Assembly: GCA_018222965.1 (NCBI GenBank)
Contig: JAAEZH010000003.1
Coordinates: 148,478-212,477 of the forward strand
DNA length: 64,000 bases
Source: Bacteroidota bacterium
GTDB lineage: Bacteria; Bacteroidota; Bacteroidia; Chitinophagales; Saprospiraceae
Direction: 5' to 3'
A program made the translations under genes and the position numbers. Position 1 is the first letter of the stretch; each line of letters opens with the position of its first letter. Positions 61,067-64,000 of this stretch are shown here, one piece after another. The notes below the pieces were generated by a model. It did not search any database and was not told where the DNA came from. It saw only the letters and a list, made by a program, of their open reading frames with translations.

Positions 61067-62671
61067 TTAGTCAATCTTGATCTCGCGCATCTCTTCTTTC
61101 CTGCGCTCCGGATCTTGTACCTGATAGGAAATAGTGTTGTTGTCGATAAACTGAACCGGAGCAACTACCATCATGCTGGCCGCAAAATAGTAGTTCGGAA
61201 TATCGAACTTCTGTTTGCTGACGACCTCCTTACCATCCAGCTCCAGGATAAACAGGCGGGTGTCTTTCGGATACTGAGCATTGTTGAGCACAACGAATGC
61301 TGCTTTGCGTCCGTCGGGCGACCAGCTCACCGATGAAATACCCCGGGAGTCCGGAAAAACCTGCATCAAACTGCCGTATTCCATGTTGTCGTACATGAAA
61401 TAATCGATATTGGGACGAGCGAGAATTACCAAACCTTTGCCATTTGGATAGGCACTGATGTCTTCGGCAAATCGGATGCGTTCATTAAGCTCTCCATCAT
61501 CAATAATCGGATTAAAATCTGCCTGGAGGAGTTGATATTCAAAACCTCCGGAGGCAAAGAGATACTCTTGCCGCAAGACAATGAGGTTATCTCTGCGGTG
61601 TATAATTTGATCCAAATAGGCGGATTCTCCTTCCTCCATGTACCGATCCCAGACCATGGAAGCATAGTTTTTAAAGGCAGGGGTTTCCCGATCGAAAGCA
61701 GGATCAAATAATTTATCTCCCTTGGCTGTGCTTCCGCGAATGGCGAGCTTCGTTCCGTTGTGATGCAGCATCAGTTTAACCTGATCGTGTTCTTTTTGAG
61801 GATCGCGAATCGTATAAATGAAACTGGTTTCCGGTTTCAGGTCTCCGTCGAGGTCGATTAATTGCAGACCGTTGTTTTCAAAATACACTTTGCCGCCTGC
61901 CGGCGAATAGTCGCGTATGGCCCAATCGAGCGAAATGCTCATACCATTGTGTGTCCACTGACAAACATACAGGGCGTTGTAATTTGATTCGCGATCAATG
62001 ATCTCGGAAGCGATCATAAAATGCTTGTGACCTGTTCCCCAGGTTTCGGCAGCGACAAAATCGCCCTGATAAATGATTCCGTCGGGAAGCATATTGGCCA
62101 TTAATCCGGTGGCATCAGGATGCGCACTGAGGCTGGCAACATCCATCTCACTGCCTGGGTAACCAATCCGACTTTGATACCATTGGTGGTAGCCCGGATC
62201 GGATTGCTGAAGTCTTAGCTGATCGGGAGCCGGAAAATGCGCATCCGGATTGCAATTGCCGCTTTCCCGTATGCCAAGTACCTGTCCGATGGGATGCGCC
62301 ATTTTATCTTCGGGATCAAAGGCAAAGGAATAATTGGTCCAGATGATATCTTCAAAGCCTCCTTTTTTAGAATCCTTGATGCTGAAATACCCGTTTTCGG
62401 ATCGCTGGAGTTCGTAAATGTAGGTGCCCTTAGCCCGTACCCGGTAAGGACGAGCCCCATACTCCGCAGCTTCGATGCTCAGGTCTGATACCCGGATGAT
62501 ATAATCGGGACCATCGCTGCAACAATCACAATAATCTATGATGTAGGGATCGAGTTGAAGATGGCTAATTAATTGCTGGGCTTCTTCGTAAGTAAGATCT
62601 TCCAGAGGATCCGCCGAAAGGCAAAAAGAAGCAAAGAAAAAGGGGAGGAGTACATACAGTTTTTGGGTCAT
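61067..62671 (-). CDS. Secreted protein of unknown function with N-terminal CxCC motif and C-terminal propeller
   Basis: From ATG 62671 the product is 534 residues with a signal peptide (MTQKLYVLLPFFFASFCLSA). Near residue 48 is YCDCCSDGP, a three-cysteine cluster, followed by beta-rich sequence. Toward the C-terminus GISSVSWSPDGRKAAFVVLN resembles WD40/PD40 blades. It also shows many acidic residues. I do not recognise the family. It may be co-transcribed with the methyltransferase lipoprotein, but the nested hairpin between them suggests separate control. Confidence 0.75.
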   Translation of the reverse strand: MTQKLYVLLPFFFASFCLSADPLEDLTYEEAQQLISHLQLDPYIIDYCDCCSDGPDYIIRVSDLSIEAAEYGARPYRVRAKGTYIYELQRSENGYFSIKDSKKGGFEDIIWTNYSFAFDPEDKMAHPIGQVLGIRESGNCNPDAHFPAPDQLRLQQSDPGYHQWYQSRIGYPGSEMDVASLSAHPDATGLMANMLPDGIIYQGDFVAAETWGTGHKHFMIASEIIDRESNYNALYVCQWTHNGMSISLDWAIRDYSPAGGKVYFENNGLQLIDLDGDLKPETSFIYTIRDPQKEHDQVKLMLHHNGTKLAIRGSTAKGDKLFDPAFDRETPAFKNYASMVWDRYMEEGESAYLDQIIHRRDNLIVLRQEYLFASGGFEYQLLQADFNPIIDDGELNERIRFAEDISAYPNGKGLVILARPNIDYFMYDNMEYGSLMQVFPDSRGISSVSWSPDGRKAAFVVLNNAQYPKDTRLFILELDGKEVVSKQKFDIPNYYFAASMMVVAPVQFIDNNTISYQVQDPERRKEEMREIKID

Positions 62672-62686
62672 CAATTGGAGTTTTGA

Positions 62687-64000
62687 TTATCTGCAAAGCT
62701 GCTGCATCAGCGGGGCTAATTCTCGTTTAACTTGCGAACTGCTGCAGCGGTATTTATTTACAATTATGGAAAACGCAAATTCTTTTCCGGTACTGTTGCG
62801 AGCGATGCCGGTATAACTTCGGACCCCGCGCATAGAGCCGGTTTTGGCCCGGAGCTTTCCTTCTGCCACAGTACCATTGAGGTAATGCCGCATGGTGCCA
62901 CTTCGTCCGGCCAGCGGAAGAGAAGCTTCCAGACTTGGACGTAGTTTGTCGTCCAGCCAGGCTTTGCGGATCGTAGCGGCTAATTGCCAGCTGGAGATTT
63001 TGTTTTCAGCGGATAATCCGCAACCATCGTCGAGTATGGCATTTTCCCAACTGATGCCCCGGTCTTCCCAAACCTGACGGATGGCCATAATGCCGGCCTC
63101 CCGGCTTCCCGTGCCCAGCCAGTGCTTGCCAATAACACGCAGAAGAACCTCGCAATAGACATTCACACTTTCGAGATTGGCCCGTTCTACTATGCGTTTC
63201 AGGGTCGGAGACTGCATCCGAAGGATCAGGTTTCTTTTTGGGCTTTCGCCGAAAGGCGGACTAATTTTACCGGGATCTTTAGTACATGAAATTCCTGCTT
63301 CCCCCAGTTTTTCATTCAGGGTTTGGGCCGTAAACACAGGTGGATCCGGCATGGAGCCTTTTATGACAAAAATGCCTCCACCGGCAGGAATGGTACCCGA
63401 TACTTCGCGGAAATAAGTGTAAACGCGACCATAGATATAGGCATTATCTCCACTTCGAGAACTGGCGGTCACCACATCGTTTTCAAAGGACAATCCCTTT
63501 ATTGCGGGGGAAGTCCCGCGAATTTTGGGACGGGTACCCAGGTTCCAGTTTTGCTGAAAGCTCAGATAGTATAGATTTTCGTGCATGTTGAGCGACCAGG
63601 CTCCGGCGCCATAATAGTTGCCAATGTCGCTCCAGGACCAATTGGGACAAACCGGGGTATTATCAAACCAGGAATCGTCGGCTAAAATGCTGCCGTCAAT
63701 GGATTTGATTCCAGCCTTTTTTATGGCCTGTACCCAGCTTTCAAAAACCTTTTCCATGGAGAGCACATCAGGCATTTTGTCGCTGCCCAGCGTGGGATCT
63801 CCATATCCTTTAATGTATATATTGCCGTGTAATACGCCGGCTTCATCAATGGCACCATCGTATTCAAGGTCTGTCGGAAAGGTATGCGCTGGTCCGAGGA
63901 TAGCAAGCGCTGTAGCTGTTGTCAAAACCTTTAAAGAAGAAGCGGGAACAAGAGGCGTATTGGAATGGTGTCCGGCAACGAGTTTATTCGATTCCAGATC
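62687..64000 (-). CDS. dacB: D-alanyl-D-alanine carboxypeptidase/endopeptidase DacB (PBP4), 5' end cut by window
   Basis: The reverse strand is open from the right edge, 438 codons, so the start and signal peptide lie outside. The peptide at the edge contains the SxxK active site (VPASSLKVLTT, serine about residue 21 of the visible part). Further on are GCGLSAENKIS (SxN-type motif) and LRAKTGSMRGVRSYTG (KTG). These are the three S13-family penicillin-binding motifs. The enzyme trims or cleaves peptidoglycan cross-links in the periplasm. The shorter frame starting at 63925 would lack the catalytic serine and is not the true start. Confidence 0.93.
   Translation of the reverse strand, partial: DLESNKLVAGHHSNTPLVPASSLKVLTTATALAILGPAHTFPTDLEYDGAIDEAGVLHGNIYIKGYGDPTLGSDKMPDVLSMEKVFESWVQAIKKAGIKSIDGSILADDSWFDNTPVCPNWSWSDIGNYYGAGAWSLNMHENLYYLSFQQNWNLGTRPKIRGTSPAIKGLSFENDVVTASSRSGDNAYIYGRVYTYFREVSGTIPAGGGIFVIKGSMPDPPVFTAQTLNEKLGEAGISCTKDPGKISPPFGESPKRNLILRMQSPTLKRIVERANLESVNVYCEVLLRVIGKHWLGTGSREAGIMAIRQVWEDRGISWENAILDDGCGLSAENKISSWQLAATIRKAWLDDKLRPSLEASLPLAGRSGTMRHYLNGTVAEGKLRAKTGSMRGVRSYTGIARNSTGKEFAFSIIVNKYRCSSSQVKRELAPLMQQLCR

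Overview
The window reads as a chromosomal segment of an aerobic Bacteroidota bacterium, most likely near the Saprospiria (Lewinella/Saprospiraceae-like). The taxon is inferred from gene content, not from a marker search. Four things support it: type IX secretion (T9SS) and gliding parts (GldN, PorX, a DUF4835/PorD-like protein, a DUF6089 protein, a PorE-like protein); secreted proteins with T9SS type A and gliding-type (type B) C-terminal sorting domains; TAnnTTTG promoter elements without clear Shine-Dalgarno sites; and the bamD-rpoZ-coaBC-DUF4835 order. I saw no rRNA, tRNA, insertion sequence, prophage, integrase or CRISPR array. Most genes are housekeeping.

Layout. 1-2.9 kb: a cut-off alpha/beta hydrolase coupled to an atypical SDR (minus), then 3-hydroxyanthranilate dioxygenase and lpxH (plus). 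2.9-8.6 kb: a secreted propeller-like protein, an M16 protease, a hemolysin III protein and a T9SS cargo. 8.6-14.3 kb (minus): fabH, efp, accB, accC and an MsbA-like exporter, linking fatty acid initiation, elongation factor P and lipid export. 14.6 kb: hutI. 16.4-21.1 kb: a 1547-residue adhesin-like T9SS protein with a cohesin-like region and many SprB-type repeats. 21.4-31.5 kb: OmpA lipoprotein, purN, a TPR/propeller/SPOR protein, tatC, gldN, a Ca2+/Na+ antiporter, a DUF6089 barrel, YbaB and a LamG T9SS protein. 31.6-39.7 kb: rho with a large disordered insertion, serS, a zinc peptidase, frr, porX and an HD phosphohydrolase. 39.7-47.1 kb: a protein built from 23-residue repeats with a peptidoglycan-binding tail, gamma carbonic anhydrase, TraB/GumN, DUF3137 and two T9SS cargos. 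47.2-53.9 kb: bamD, rpoZ, coaBC, DUF4835, a propeller-like protein and mlaEF. 53.9-64 kb (mainly minus): acyl-CoA oxidase, a glucosaminidase plus a 40-residue basic ORF, an S24-type repressor facing an operator array, an HtrA protease, an exported methyltransferase-like lipoprotein, an unknown secreted protein and a DacB carboxypeptidase cut by the window edge.

Envelope construction is the common thread: lipid A, fatty acids, BAM, Mla, Tat, T9SS, wall hydrolases and periplasmic proteases. The less explained material is in the spacers. A family of related low-complexity intergenic repeats (8- and 9-bp tandem units, a shared 23-bp block, a 49-bp direct repeat) recurs near 15.8, 21.2, 25.5 and 58.5 kb. 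The palindromic word TTCGCGAA is over-represented. Several hairpins sit where simple termination does not fully explain them. No single undescribed multi-gene system stands out. The best leads are the 23-residue-repeat protein, the PorE-like protein ending in SPOR instead of OmpA, the repeat family, and the glucosaminidase/40-residue ORF/S24-repressor locus.
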